Source: Bacteroidaceae bacterium
Lineage (GTDB): Bacteria; Bacteroidota; Bacteroidia; Bacteroidales; Bacteroidaceae
Assembly (NCBI GenBank): GCA_017469525.1
Contig: JAFUGG010000045.1
Coordinates: 44,337-108,336, forward strand
DNA length: 64,000 nt
Reading direction: 5' to 3'
The number at the start of each line of letters is the position of its first letter. The stretch's first letter is position 1. The translations under genes were made by a program, and so were the position numbers. This document shows, one piece after another, positions 15,614-24,313 of the stretch. A model generated the notes under the pieces. The model was not told the origin of the DNA and did not search any database. It saw only the letters and a list, made by a program, of their open reading frames with translations.

Positions 15614-16921
15614 TTATTTGATATTCTTAACTGCATTGAGGTACTCTCCATTGTCGAACCATCCTCGTGAGGTGAGCTGGTTGTAGCACTCACGGATGCG
15701 GAGGCCTACCTTCTCCCAAGTGATTTGGTCCACTTCCTTCATGCCTTCCTCGGCCAGATAGTCGTGCAGAGCGTCGTTCTGGCAAATGCTGTAGATGGCG
15801 TCGGCCATGGCGTCGATGTCCCAATAGTCGACCTTGATGACGTTCCTCAGTATCTCGCCGCAGCCGCTTTGCTTCGAGATGATGGACGGGCAGCCGCATT
15901 GCATGGCTTCGAGCGGAGCGATGCCGAAGGGTTCGCTGACGCTGGGCATGACGAAGACATCGCTGTTCTTGTAGCACTCATAGACTTGCTTTCCGCGTTG
16001 GAAGCCGGGGAAGTGGCAGCGGTCGGCAATGCCGTAGCTGGCTGCAAGCTCTATCATGGCGTTCATCATGTCACCGCTTCCGGCAAAGCAGAACCTGATG
16101 TTGCGGCTTCGCTCCAGCACCCTCTTGGCTGCCTCGAGGAAGTATTCCGGACCTTTCTGCATTGTGATGCGGCCCAAATACGTCACCACCTTCTCGCCCT
16201 TCTTCTTGTTCGGCACGATGGCCTGTATGTCTTCGCTGAGCGGATAGACGGCGTTGTGCATCGCTACACACTTGCGAGGATCCTGATGATATTGGTTGAT
16301 GACGGTCTGGCGGGTCAGTTCGCTCACGCACATGATGCAGTCTGCATGGTCCATACCATTCTTCTCGATGCTATAGACGGTGGGGTTCACCTTTCCGCGC
16401 GAGCGGTCGAAGTCCGTGGCATGGACGTGGATGCAGAGAGGCTTGCCGCTCACCATTTTGGCATGAACGCCAGCAGGATAGGTCAGCCAGTCGTGTGCAT
16501 GGATGATGTCGAACTGCTCACTCCTTGCCAGCACGCCTGCGATGATGGAGAAGTTGTTGATCTCCTCATGCAGATTGCCTGGATATCCTCCGGCAAAGCC
16601 GATGCAACCCAGGTCGTCGAGCCCTTGCAAGTAGTTGAAGTCGGCATAGAGATGGTCGCGGAAGCGGTAGTAGTCTTCCGCAGTGTGACCCACGAAGCGG
16701 TCCTTGATGTTGTCGTACCAAACGTCGCGCCAAACGACGGGCACCTGGCTCATGTTAACTATCTTGAGGAACTTCTCCTCCTGTCCCGTAGGCTTCGGCA
16801 TACAGAAGGTTGTCTCGACGTCTCCCTGCAGGCTCAGTCCCTTGGTGATGCCGTAGGAAGCGACTGCAAGGCCGCCGTATATCTTGGGAGGAAACTCCCA
16901 ACCGAACATTAGAACTTTCAT
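15614..16921 (-). CDS. GT4/GT5-type glycosyltransferase, probable glycogen synthase
   Basis: A 435-residue GT-B enzyme. The N-terminal KVLMFGWEFPPKIYGGLAVASYGITKGL is the starch/glycogen synthase-like start with the GGL donor loop; FDIIHAHDWLTYPAG is the usual second motif; VVTYLGRITMQKGPEYFLEAA opens the C-terminal domain; and SEPFGIAPLEAMQCG is the E-x7-E nucleotide-sugar motif. In Bacteroidales this gene commonly lies with a GH57 and a GH133 debranching gene, as here, which supports glycogen synthesis from UDP- or ADP-glucose. It is 30 bases upstream of the GH57 gene. The donor sugar is not determined by sequence. Confidence 0.88.
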   Translation of the reverse strand: MKVLMFGWEFPPKIYGGLAVASYGITKGLSLQGDVETTFCMPKPTGQEEKFLKIVNMSQVPVVWRDVWYDNIKDRFVGHTAEDYYRFRDHLYADFNYLQGLDDLGCIGFAGGYPGNLHEEINNFSIIAGVLARSEQFDIIHAHDWLTYPAGVHAKMVSGKPLCIHVHATDFDRSRGKVNPTVYSIEKNGMDHADCIMCVSELTRQTVINQYHQDPRKCVAMHNAVYPLSEDIQAIVPNKKKGEKVVTYLGRITMQKGPEYFLEAAKRVLERSRNIRFCFAGSGDMMNAMIELAASYGIADRCHFPGFQRGKQVYECYKNSDVFVMPSVSEPFGIAPLEAMQCGCPSIISKQSGCGEILRNVIKVDYWDIDAMADAIYSICQNDALHDYLAEEGMKEVDQITWEKVGLRIRECYNQLTSRGWFDNGEYLNAVKNIK

Positions 16922-17003
16922 GTCAGAAAATGTGAAATTTAGAAATTTAGAGAATTAGAAACGCTGATTCGTCCTTTTCTTATTTTCTTCATTTCTTATT
17001 GTC

Positions 17004-18947
17004 TTATTCTTCGTTATACTTGTCGAGCAGTTTCACGATGCGCATGATGCCTGAGACGTTCATGGCGAAGCTGATGGCGCCACGTCCGTGGAAGGGCGGG
17101 TTGCCGTCGAAGAGCTCAGGTATCGTGCCGATGCAATGGTAGAAGAGTTCTTCTTCGTAGCCCACGAGCAGGCGGTCCACATAGCTCAGCTTGCTCATTC
17201 GGAATATCTTCAGGCACGCTTCCATGTAGAAGGCGGCAAGCCAAGGCCAAGCGGTTCCCTGATGGTAGGCATAGTCGCGTTGCACTTGCGGGCCGACGTA
17301 CATGGGGTTGTAGCCGTGGCTTTTCGGCGAAAGCGAGCGCATGCCTTTCGGCGTGATGAGTTCCTTCGTGCAATAGTCGAGCACGCTCTTCTGCTGCACT
17401 CTGTCGAGGGGAGAGTAGTCGAGCGCGACGGCGAAAATCATGTTGGGGCGCACGTCGTAGTCGCGATAGCCATCGACGCAGTAGTCGCACAAGTAGCCGT
17501 ATTCGTTGTAGAACATCGGAGCGAAGTTCTTCTGGCAGAGCTGGGCAGCTGCCTCGAGTTGCTTGATGAACTTCTTGTCCTTCTTCTGTCTGCACACCTC
17601 GGCGCTGAACATCAGGGCGTTGTACCAAAGAGCATTTATCTCGACGATGAAGCCTGTGCGCGGCACGATGGGATGCCCGCCGGCTGTGCTGTTCATCCAG
17701 GTCACAGCCTTGTCTCTGCCTTCGCAGCTGACGAGGCCGTTCTTCTCGACGTGGAAGTTGGGATGCTTACCTGCGCGAAGCCATTCCATGATGTCCCAAA
17801 GCAGATGACCATATTTCTCGATGCACTTATCCATTGAGACGAAGTTGGCATATTGCTGGATGCACCATACGGCCCAAAGTAATACATCGGGGTGTTCTAT
17901 CTCGGTGACGCTGACGCTGAGAGGCTTGCCTTCGATGAATTCGCGGATGGCTTTCTCGGCTGTGTGCATCACGGCCTCGAACTTGTCCACCTCGTTATTG
18001 GTGAGCGTCAGGCCCGGCAGCGAGACGAACATGTCCCTTGCCCTGCATTTGAACCACGGGTAGCCTGCCAGCACATAGTCTTCGTGCTCTCGATGCACGA
18101 AGAACTGGTGGGCGCTGTTGACGAGAGTGTTATAGAAGTTGTCGCGAGGCGTGCGGACGCTTACCTCGAAGTCGGCAAGCTCGGCCAGCGTGTCGGTATT
18201 GATTTCTTCCAATCCTGCCGAGAAGACTACGCTCTCGCCCTTCTTGATGTGGAACTCAAAGTAACCGGGCACATAGAGATCCTCCGTAGATGCGTAGCCG
18301 CGTTCCTGTTCCTTCGGGTACTCCAATCCGCGGTACCAGTCGGGACGGAACACGAACTCGTTCTCCTTGTTTATCTGCATGTAGAGCGTAGGATAACCGT
18401 GGTACATGCAAGTCGATATGCCGTTCTGCACGAGGTCGTAGTGTCTGTTCACGCCGGCATTCTCGTGCGTGAACTCGCGGACGCTGCGGAAAGCCAGGAA
18501 GGGCTGCAGGCGAAGCGTCGTCTCAGAGTGGGCATCGACCAAAGTGTAACGGATGATGAGGCGGTCCTCGAAGTGCTGGAACATCATCTCCCTCTTGAGG
18601 ATGACGCCGCCCACACGGTAGATGGTGGTGGGCACCTGCAGGGAGTCGAACTCACGGATGTACTTGTGTCCGCGAGGGCTGAAGTTGTCTCCGTTGTACT
18701 TGTGAAGGCCAAGATTGAACTCGGCACCGTGCTGAATGACCGTCGCATCAAGGCTCGACAGGAGGACATGGTTTTCGTCGTCCAGTTCAGGCACAGGCAC
18801 CACGAGCAACCCATGGTACTTGCGCGTGTTACAGTCCACGATTGTCGTGCAGCTGTAAGCACCCGAACGGTTCGAGCGGAGCACCTCCTTGGGCAGCGAC
18901 TCGCGCAGGTTCGTCATCAGCGTCTTATCGAAACGTAAATAGCTCAT
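17004..18947 (-). CDS. Glycogen debranching enzyme, amylo-alpha-1,6-glucosidase type
   Basis: A 647-residue cytoplasmic protein of the GDE family. The N-terminal domain (SNRSGAYSCTTIVDCNTRKYHGLLVVPVP) matches the bacterial debranching enzyme N domain; the (alpha/alpha)6 barrel starts near residue 280 and carries GYPWFKCRARDMFVSLPGL and, later, QGTAWPWLAAFYMEA. It removes alpha-1,6-linked branches from glycogen. It is the first gene of the five-gene minus-strand run. The upstream region has a weak -7 element (TAATTTTAC, 19003-19011), and the 22-bp array B lies about 160 bases further upstream, in the same divergent gap. Confidence 0.92.
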   Translation of the reverse strand: MSYLRFDKTLMTNLRESLPKEVLRSNRSGAYSCTTIVDCNTRKYHGLLVVPVPELDDENHVLLSSLDATVIQHGAEFNLGLHKYNGDNFSPRGHKYIREFDSLQVPTTIYRVGGVILKREMMFQHFEDRLIIRYTLVDAHSETTLRLQPFLAFRSVREFTHENAGVNRHYDLVQNGISTCMYHGYPTLYMQINKENEFVFRPDWYRGLEYPKEQERGYASTEDLYVPGYFEFHIKKGESVVFSAGLEEINTDTLAELADFEVSVRTPRDNFYNTLVNSAHQFFVHREHEDYVLAGYPWFKCRARDMFVSLPGLTLTNNEVDKFEAVMHTAEKAIREFIEGKPLSVSVTEIEHPDVLLWAVWCIQQYANFVSMDKCIEKYGHLLWDIMEWLRAGKHPNFHVEKNGLVSCEGRDKAVTWMNSTAGGHPIVPRTGFIVEINALWYNALMFSAEVCRQKKDKKFIKQLEAAAQLCQKNFAPMFYNEYGYLCDYCVDGYRDYDVRPNMIFAVALDYSPLDRVQQKSVLDYCTKELITPKGMRSLSPKSHGYNPMYVGPQVQRDYAYHQGTAWPWLAAFYMEACLKIFRMSKLSYVDRLLVGYEEELFYHCIGTIPELFDGNPPFHGRGAISFAMNVSGIMRIVKLLDKYNEE

Positions 18948-19172
18948 ATATTTTAATTAATTCAAATATCGGAGTAAATCAATTCAAAACGTTTATCTGC
19001 TTGTAAAATTACACAATTTCTTTCAACCTACGAAACTTTTCTTGCATATTTTACTCCAAGAAAGACAAATAAGACATAAAAAGATGTTGTTGGACACAAA
19101 ATAGGCCTTCACTTTTCTCAATGAAAGCTTTCTTTTGCATCAAAACAGGGTTGTGTCGCAAATGTTGTTCTA

Positions 19173-19392
19173 TGTTCACTTAATCCCAACGTCGCATCGG
19201 CCGAAGACCTGCAGATGTATGGCCGAAGAGCTACAGGGCGTTGCCAGACGCTCCACAGGGCTATGCTCTTCTGCACGGATGGGATTGCATCTTCAGACGT
19301 GTCGCCATACAATTAGGGACACGTCGTTATGCGAATAGGGACGCGTCGTTATACGAACAGGGACGCGTCGTTCTCCAGCGAGGCTGCTGAGG
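19173..19392. repeat. 22-bp-period tandem array B (long, graded)
   Basis: About ten units in a strict 22-base register. The units at 19305, 19327 and 19349 are nearly identical (all share AGGGAC, then ACGTCG or GCGTCG). The units to the left diverge progressively but keep AT at positions 3-4 and often CAGGG or GTCG at the end. No intervening spacers, so it is not a CRISPR array. Confidence 0.8.
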
Positions 19393-19477
19393 CTTTAATT
19401 CGGCTCACACTTCAACAAATTTCGCCCTCCATATTCAAATTTTCACTTTTCACTTTTCTCTTTTCACTTAAAAGTCG

Positions 19478-19487
19478 TACCTTTGTG
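19478..19487 (+). promoter_or_regulatory. Promoter -7 element of the Crp/Fnr gene
   Basis: TACCTTTGTG about 20 bases before ATG 19508, immediately after an AT-rich oligomer repeat (19433-19470). Confidence 0.65.
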
Positions 19488-19507
19488 CTGTAAAACATAC
19501 GAAAACG

Positions 19508-20197
19508 ATGATTAAGAAAGAAGAAGTGCTTGCGAAACTGCCTGATTTGGACGGTGCACTCTCGCAGGACCAGCGCGAACAGGTGCTTGCCAGTATGCAG
19601 GTGCGCACTTACCGTAAGAACGAACTCATCTATGCCGAGGGCGACATCCCGTCGCACATGCTTTGCCTCATCAGCGGCAAGGTGAAGATATACAAGGACG
19701 GCGTGGGCGGCAGGGCACAGATTGTGCGCGTGGCCGACGCGGTGGAGTACTTCGGCTATCGTGCCGCTTTTGCCGACGAGAACTACGTGACGGCCGCTGC
19801 TGCCTTTGAGACCTCGGTCATAGCCAGCATTCCCATGGGTCTCGTCCGACAGCTCATCATGCGTAACCCTCAGCTCGGATGGTTCTTCATCAAGCGTCTG
19901 GCAACGGCTCTCGGCAAGAGCGATGCCCGCACGGTCAACCTTACCCAGAAGCACATCCGCGGCCGTCTGGCAGAGAGCATCCTGTTTCTCAAGGAGAGCT
20001 ACGGCACGGAGGATGACGGCAGGACACTGGCCATCTGCCCGAGCCGCGAGGATGTGGCAAACCTGAGCAACATGACCACGAGCAACGCCATTCGTACTCT
20101 CAGCACCTTCGTACAGGAGAAACTCATCTTCCTCGACGGACGAAAGATTAAGATTCTCGACGAGGCAGCCCTCCAGAAAATATCGAAGATGGGATAA
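19508..20197 (+). CDS. Crp/Fnr-family transcriptional regulator
   Basis: A 229-residue regulator. Residues about 25-120 form a cyclic-nucleotide-binding beta-roll (AEGDIPSHMLCLISGKVKIYKDG), followed by the dimer helix and a C-terminal winged helix (SREDVANLSNMTTSNAIRTLSTFVQEKLIFLDGRKIKIL). The four-cysteine pattern of FNR iron-sulfur sensors is absent, and the Arg/Ser pair that binds cAMP in E. coli CRP is not evident, so the ligand is unknown. It stands alone upstream of the GH84 gene, 58 bases away across an oligomer repeat; a regulatory link to that gene is possible but unproven. Confidence 0.93.
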   Translation: MIKKEEVLAKLPDLDGALSQDQREQVLASMQVRTYRKNELIYAEGDIPSHMLCLISGKVKIYKDGVGGRAQIVRVADAVEYFGYRAAFADENYVTAAAAFETSVIASIPMGLVRQLIMRNPQLGWFFIKRLATALGKSDARTVNLTQKHIRGRLAESILFLKESYGTEDDGRTLAICPSREDVANLSNMTTSNAIRTLSTFVQEKLIFLDGRKIKILDEAALQKISKMG

Positions 20198-20255
20198 AGT
20201 CATTTACAATTTGACGATTTACAACTTACGATTTACCATTTAGCCATTTGATGCC

Positions 20256-22322
20256 ATGAGACGACACCTATTCCTATTGTTGCTGACGGCGGTTTGCCTA
20301 TGCAGCTTTGCCGAGAGAAGAGAGCTGACAGGAACCTTTGGCGATAAGGCCGTCAAGGCTTATCGGAAGAAGATTCCCGTGCAGGCAGAAGGCTTCTACC
20401 TGAAGGTCACGCCCTCGGAGATTGTTGTGGCAGGCAGGGACGAAAGCGGTCTCTTCTACGGAAAGCAGGTAGCAGAAGAAATTCAAAACTCAAAGTTCAT
20501 AATCCAGGAAGGAAGGTTCAAGGAAGTTCTTCCTCTGAATGGAGATGGGACCTCCTTTGAGATTCGCGACTGGCCAAGCGTCAGCTGCCGAGGCGTCATA
20601 GAAGGTTTCTACGGCAACCCCTGGAGTCATGAGGACCGACTGCGTCAGTTCGACTTCTACGGAAAGCATCGGCTCAACATCTATGTCTATGGACCGAAGG
20701 ACGATCCCTATCATCGTGCCCATTGGCGCGACCCTTATCCCGAGGCCGAGGCTGCAAGGCTGAAGGAACTCGCCCAAGCCGCTCATCGCAATCACGTGCA
20801 GTTTGTCTGGGCCATCCATCCCGGAGGTGACATCCGATGGAACAAGGCTGACAGCCTGGCCGTAGTGAATAAGCTGAACCTCATGTACGGGCTTGGCATC
20901 CGAACCTTTGCCGTCTTCTTCGACGATATCGGTGGTGAGGGAGCAAAGGCCGAGAAGCAGGCAGGCTTGATGAACTATCTGACCGATGCCTTCGTGCGTA
21001 AGCACAAGGACGTGCAGCCGCTCATCATCTGCCCAACGCAGTACAACAAGGCATGGAGCAGCGGCGACTATCTCTCCATCCTCGGCACGACGATGTACCC
21101 CGAAGTGCGCATCATGTGGACAGGCAACACGGTGGTCGACATGATAGAACGCGACGACATGGAATGGATAAACGCGCAAATCAGGCGCAAGGCCTTCATC
21201 TGGCTCAACTATCCTGTCAACGATTATTGCCAGAGCCGCCTGCTCATGGGCAAGACATACGGCAACGGACTCGACATCGCCGACCTCGTTTCCGGCTTCT
21301 GCAGCAATCCGATGGAGTACGCAGAGGCTTCCAAAGTCTCGCTCTACAGCATCGCCGACTACTGTTGGAACATGCCTTCCTACGATGCTGAGCAGTCCTG
21401 GGAACGCGCCGTCGCTGAGTTGATGCCGACGAGCCACGAGGCTTTCCGCTTCTTCTGCAAGAACAACATCGACCTCGGCAAGACGGGGCACGGCCTGCGT
21501 CGCGAAGGAGAGAGTCCCGATTTCGGCAAGGTTCCCAACGAAACTTACTTTTCCCGTCTCGTCACAGAAGCAGATGCTCTGCTTGCCGACAGCCTTTCCC
21601 AGCCCGAAATGCTTAGGGAGATTGCCCCTTGGGTAGAGACGATGCGAGTGCTTGGGCAGCGGGGACTTCAGGTCCTTTCTATGCAGAAAGCTCTTGCTCT
21701 GCAGGATTCCCTGGCCTTCGTGGCACACTATCGCGCCCTGCAAAAGCTGGAGGAGAAGCAGAAGACTATTGTCAGCCGCGACTTCGAAGGCTCTGTCGTC
21801 AAAGCAAAGCCTGTTGTGAGCGGCACCGTCGTTACGCCTTGGGTGAACGAAGAGGCAGCCCGTCTCGTCAAGGAATACAAGAAATGCCATGCCTACGGGC
21901 GTGAGTTCTTCCCGCAACAGGTTGTCGAGGACGGACTATATTATATAATGTATAAGGGGAAGTACCTGACTGATGTGAACGCGGCGGCTGACCGTACAGG
22001 CGACTTCCCACTATTTGTGGCCGAACCGGACACTATCAATCCGCAGCGGCAGCTATGGAACATCGAGCTCATCCCTGCAACGGGTCGCTATAAGATAACG
22101 AATGCTCAGGACGGTCGCTACGTCAACGAGCAGGGCACCTTCTGGCGGAACAAGGCGCAGAACCCGTTTGAAGCCGAGTGGCACACCTTCGTCATCGTCA
22201 AGACCCCCGAGGGCTACACCATCCAATGCGGCGGCCGTGCCGGTTCAAACTACTGGAAAGCCGACGCCGACCGCATTAAGAACGACCGGGAAGGAACAGC
22301 CTTCCAGATAAGGGCCCCCTAA
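20256..22322 (+). CDS. Secreted GH84 beta-N-acetylglucosaminidase (O-GlcNAcase/hyaluronidase-like)
   Basis: A 688-residue exported enzyme. A signal peptide (RRHLFLLLLTAVCLCSFA, residues 2-19) is followed by a GH20b-like N-terminal domain and the GH84 catalytic barrel from about residue 112: RGVIEGFYGNPWSHEDRL and, near residue 221, VFFDDIGGE with the paired catalytic Asp residues. LNYPVNDYCQSRLLMG and DYCWNMPSYD are further family blocks. The C-terminal 130 residues (YYIMYKGKYLTDVN... YVNEQGTFWRN) look like a ricin-type carbohydrate-binding module. It would remove GlcNAc from host glycoproteins or similar glycans. Residues near 77-84 (QNSKFIIQ) are encoded by an AT-rich oligomer repeat. Confidence 0.92.
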   Translation: MRRHLFLLLLTAVCLCSFAERRELTGTFGDKAVKAYRKKIPVQAEGFYLKVTPSEIVVAGRDESGLFYGKQVAEEIQNSKFIIQEGRFKEVLPLNGDGTSFEIRDWPSVSCRGVIEGFYGNPWSHEDRLRQFDFYGKHRLNIYVYGPKDDPYHRAHWRDPYPEAEAARLKELAQAAHRNHVQFVWAIHPGGDIRWNKADSLAVVNKLNLMYGLGIRTFAVFFDDIGGEGAKAEKQAGLMNYLTDAFVRKHKDVQPLIICPTQYNKAWSSGDYLSILGTTMYPEVRIMWTGNTVVDMIERDDMEWINAQIRRKAFIWLNYPVNDYCQSRLLMGKTYGNGLDIADLVSGFCSNPMEYAEASKVSLYSIADYCWNMPSYDAEQSWERAVAELMPTSHEAFRFFCKNNIDLGKTGHGLRREGESPDFGKVPNETYFSRLVTEADALLADSLSQPEMLREIAPWVETMRVLGQRGLQVLSMQKALALQDSLAFVAHYRALQKLEEKQKTIVSRDFEGSVVKAKPVVSGTVVTPWVNEEAARLVKEYKKCHAYGREFFPQQVVEDGLYYIMYKGKYLTDVNAAADRTGDFPLFVAEPDTINPQRQLWNIELIPATGRYKITNAQDGRYVNEQGTFWRNKAQNPFEAEWHTFVIVKTPEGYTIQCGGRAGSNYWKADADRIKNDREGTAFQIRAP

Positions 22323-22326
22323 TGTT

Positions 22327-22349
22327 CTGGCGGATTTGCAATCCGCCAG
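22327..22349. repeat. REP palindrome 5' of the RAYT gene
   Basis: Arms CTGGCGGATT and AATCCGCCAG around TGC: a ten-base perfect stem. A second, weaker copy (GCATT/AATGC around TGC) lies at 22362-22374. Confidence 0.88.
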
Positions 22350-22393
22350 CATCGAATATAAGCATTTGCAATGCGATAAAAGAGAACGATGAT

Positions 22394-22930
22394 ATGCCAG
22401 CACTAACGCGTAATATTTACTTCACCACTTCAACCGTTGTTGACTGGATGGATGTCTTCACGCGTCCTCTATACAAGCACATCATGGTCGATTCGTTGAA
22501 GTATTGTCAGGCAAATAAAGGGCTTGATGTTTATGCGTGGGTGCTGATGAGCAATCATCTACACATGATTGTAGGGACAGAGGAAGGCGTAGCCATTGGC
22601 GATATGCTTCGTGACTTCAAGAAGTTCACGAGCAAGAGCATCATCAAAGCCATCATGGAGAACATACAGGAAAGTCGGAAGGATTGGCTCATAGGCAGAT
22701 TTGGCTTCCGTGCTGCCAACGATAAGAAGATAACAGGATTTAAGTTCTGGCAGGATGGCAATCATATTGAGCAGATTGACTCCTATGAATTCTTCAGGCA
22801 GAAACTGGAATACATCCATCACAACCCAGTGAAGCAGGAGATTGTAGAGCGGCCAGAGGACTATCTCTATAGTTCTGCTCGCAATTACGCGGGTTTGGAT
22901 GGGCTCTTGAATGTGATTGTTGTACGTTAA
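22394..22930 (+). CDS. REP-associated tyrosine transposase (RAYT, Y1_Tnp family)
   Basis: A 178-residue single-strand transposase of the IS200/TnpA-like Y1 family. The HUH motif is SNHLHMIV (residues about 53-60), and the catalytic-Tyr region is YEFFRQKLEYIHHNPVKQ. The DGNHIEQIDSYEF and YLYSSARNY blocks are typical of chromosomal RAYTs. An in-frame ATG 72 bases upstream would begin inside the REP palindrome, so 22394 is chosen. The gene is flanked by palindromes with the core GGATT/AATCC in opposite orientation, and another copy lies at 5254. RAYTs are thought to mobilise REP sequences and are usually single-copy domesticated genes. The frame is intact. Confidence 0.92.
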   Translation: MPALTRNIYFTTSTVVDWMDVFTRPLYKHIMVDSLKYCQANKGLDVYAWVLMSNHLHMIVGTEEGVAIGDMLRDFKKFTSKSIIKAIMENIQESRKDWLIGRFGFRAANDKKITGFKFWQDGNHIEQIDSYEFFRQKLEYIHHNPVKQEIVERPEDYLYSSARNYAGLDGLLNVIVVR

Positions 22931-22955
22931 TCAATATAGGTATGAAAGCTTTTAC

Positions 22956-22968
22956 GGATTACAAATCC
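22956..22968. repeat. Short REP-like palindrome 3' of the RAYT gene
   Basis: GGATT and AATCC around ACA, a reduced copy of the REP core, 25 bases after the RAYT stop. Confidence 0.65.
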
Positions 22969-22980
22969 TTATATTCAATG

Positions 22981-23003
22981 CGGTCGGATTGCAAATCCGA
23001 CCG
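22981..23003. repeat. Inverted REP palindrome 3' of the RAYT gene
   Basis: Arms CGGTCGGATT and AATCCGACCG around GCA. The loop is the reverse complement of the TGC loop in the 5' copy, so the two REPs face each other. It ends 10 bases before the esterase ATG and adjoins its ribosome site. Confidence 0.88.
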
Positions 23004-23013
23004 AACAAGGACG

Positions 23014-24105
23014 ATGTGCTTCCTTCTCGTTATGTTGGTCTTTGCACCAGCTTTGGCACAGGACTATACCGCCATTCGCCAGCAATGGCGCGACAGTTTG
23101 CGGGCAGTGACGGCTGGCATCCTGCGCGACAGCATTATCCGGCAGGACGGCGACAGCATGAAGCTCTGGTGGACGACCTACGGCGAGAAGCCTGCCGACG
23201 GGCGGAGCCTGTGGATCAGCCTGCACGGAGGTGGCGGAACGACACCCGAGGTGAACGACCAACAATGGCGGAACCAGATGCACCTCTACCGTCCGAAGGA
23301 GGGCGTCTATGTGGCTCCTCGCTCTCCCATCGAGGCGTGGGACATGTGGTGCCAGCAACCCATCGACAGCATGTACCGCGTCCTCATCCGCACCATGATG
23401 GCTCACTACGACGTCAACCCCGATAAAGTCTACATCCTGGGCTATTCCGCAGGCGGCGACGGCGTGTGGCGCATGGCTCCGCGCATGGCCGACCATTGGG
23501 CTGCGGCAAGCATGATGGCAGGTCATCCAGGGGATGTCCGGCTGGAGAACCTGCTGAACACGCCTTTCATGATATGGTGCGGTGCCTTGGATGCTGCTTA
23601 TGATCGCAACAAGCTCGACCGTGAACGCGGCCTTCAGATGGATTCCCTCAGGCAGACGTGCCCCGACGGTTACGTTCACGAGACGCACATCATGGAGGGC
23701 AAAGGCCATTGGATGGACCGCGAGGATGCGGCCGCTCTGCCTTGGATGGCGCAGTTCAAGCGGCAGGCATGGCCGAAGCACGTCATCTGGCAGCAGGAAG
23801 CAGTCCTGCGTCCGACGTTCTATTGGTTGGAGGCCCCACGGGAGGAACTCAGCCGAGGCAAGCGCGTGGACGCTATCGTCGAGGGCAACGTCATCAACAT
23901 CACCCGTTGCGACTACTCCGAGCTCACGCTTTACCTGAGCGATGAGTTGGTGAACCTCAGGAAGCCCGTCACGGTGAAGCTGCGCGGCAAGAGGGTCTTC
24001 AAGGGCAAACTGAAGCCCAGCGCAGACACCTATCGGCAGTCGTTGTATGAGCGGCAAGACCCACGCTTTGCCGCACCTTGCAAGCTGACAGTCAAGAATA
24101 ACTGA
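23014..24105 (+). CDS. Secreted alpha/beta-hydrolase (PHB-depolymerase/esterase-like)
   Basis: A 363-residue exported hydrolase. The start at 23014 gives a clean signal peptide (CFLLVMLVFAPALA, then QDY); an earlier in-frame ATG at 22942 would read through two REP palindromes. The nucleophile elbow is ILGYSAGGDGVW (Ser near residue 144). WISLHGGGGTTPEVN provides the oxyanion-hole HGGG, and the catalytic His is probably in GKGHWMDRED. Such enzymes remove acetyl, feruloyl or other acyl groups from polysaccharides, which suits the nearby secreted glycosidases. The substrate is not readable. The last 60 residues form a small beta-rich domain. Confidence 0.88.
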   Translation: MCFLLVMLVFAPALAQDYTAIRQQWRDSLRAVTAGILRDSIIRQDGDSMKLWWTTYGEKPADGRSLWISLHGGGGTTPEVNDQQWRNQMHLYRPKEGVYVAPRSPIEAWDMWCQQPIDSMYRVLIRTMMAHYDVNPDKVYILGYSAGGDGVWRMAPRMADHWAAASMMAGHPGDVRLENLLNTPFMIWCGALDAAYDRNKLDRERGLQMDSLRQTCPDGYVHETHIMEGKGHWMDREDAAALPWMAQFKRQAWPKHVIWQQEAVLRPTFYWLEAPREELSRGKRVDAIVEGNVINITRCDYSELTLYLSDELVNLRKPVTVKLRGKRVFKGKLKPSADTYRQSLYERQDPRFAAPCKLTVKNN

Positions 24106-24249
24106 CTAAACTTACGCATGGAGTACTCTCTTCTTTCCTGAGTCCTTGCCAATCCCTATGCTTTCCGACTCCTTTAACTTCCGCAAAAACACAGCATCCG
24201 AAACCTAAATTAAAATTTTTATCTATATCGGATCGCAGCATGGGTTGAT

Positions 24250-24313
24250 TGCACATACATGTAGATGCAATTGCATCTACATGTACATGCAATTGCATCT
24301 ACATGTATGTGCA
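24250..24313. repeat. 22-bp-period array C, a 64-bp near-perfect palindrome
   Basis: Units begin at 24257, 24279 and 24301 with ACATGTA and contain TGCAATTGCAT. The entire 64 bases are self-complementary except for one pair of symmetric mismatches (C opposite C, at two places). It lies about 145 bases after the esterase stop. Confidence 0.88.

Larger units (their letters stand above)
18948..19507. other. Divergent intergenic region with repeat array B
   Basis: 560 bases between the debranching and Crp/Fnr genes. The left part is AT-rich promoter DNA, the middle holds a long degenerate 22-bp array, and the right end holds oligomer repeats (TTTTCACTTTTCAC) and the Crp gene promoter. No gene is seen. 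Confidence 0.7.

Noticed and set aside
20490..21917. 475-residue open frame opposite the GH84 gene
   Set aside because: Antisense shadow of a well-supported enzyme gene; no promoter or recognisable sequence.
22322..22393. Upstream start of the RAYT gene
   Set aside because: Those 24 codons translate the REP palindrome; no ribosome site precedes the ATG, which overlaps the GH84 stop.
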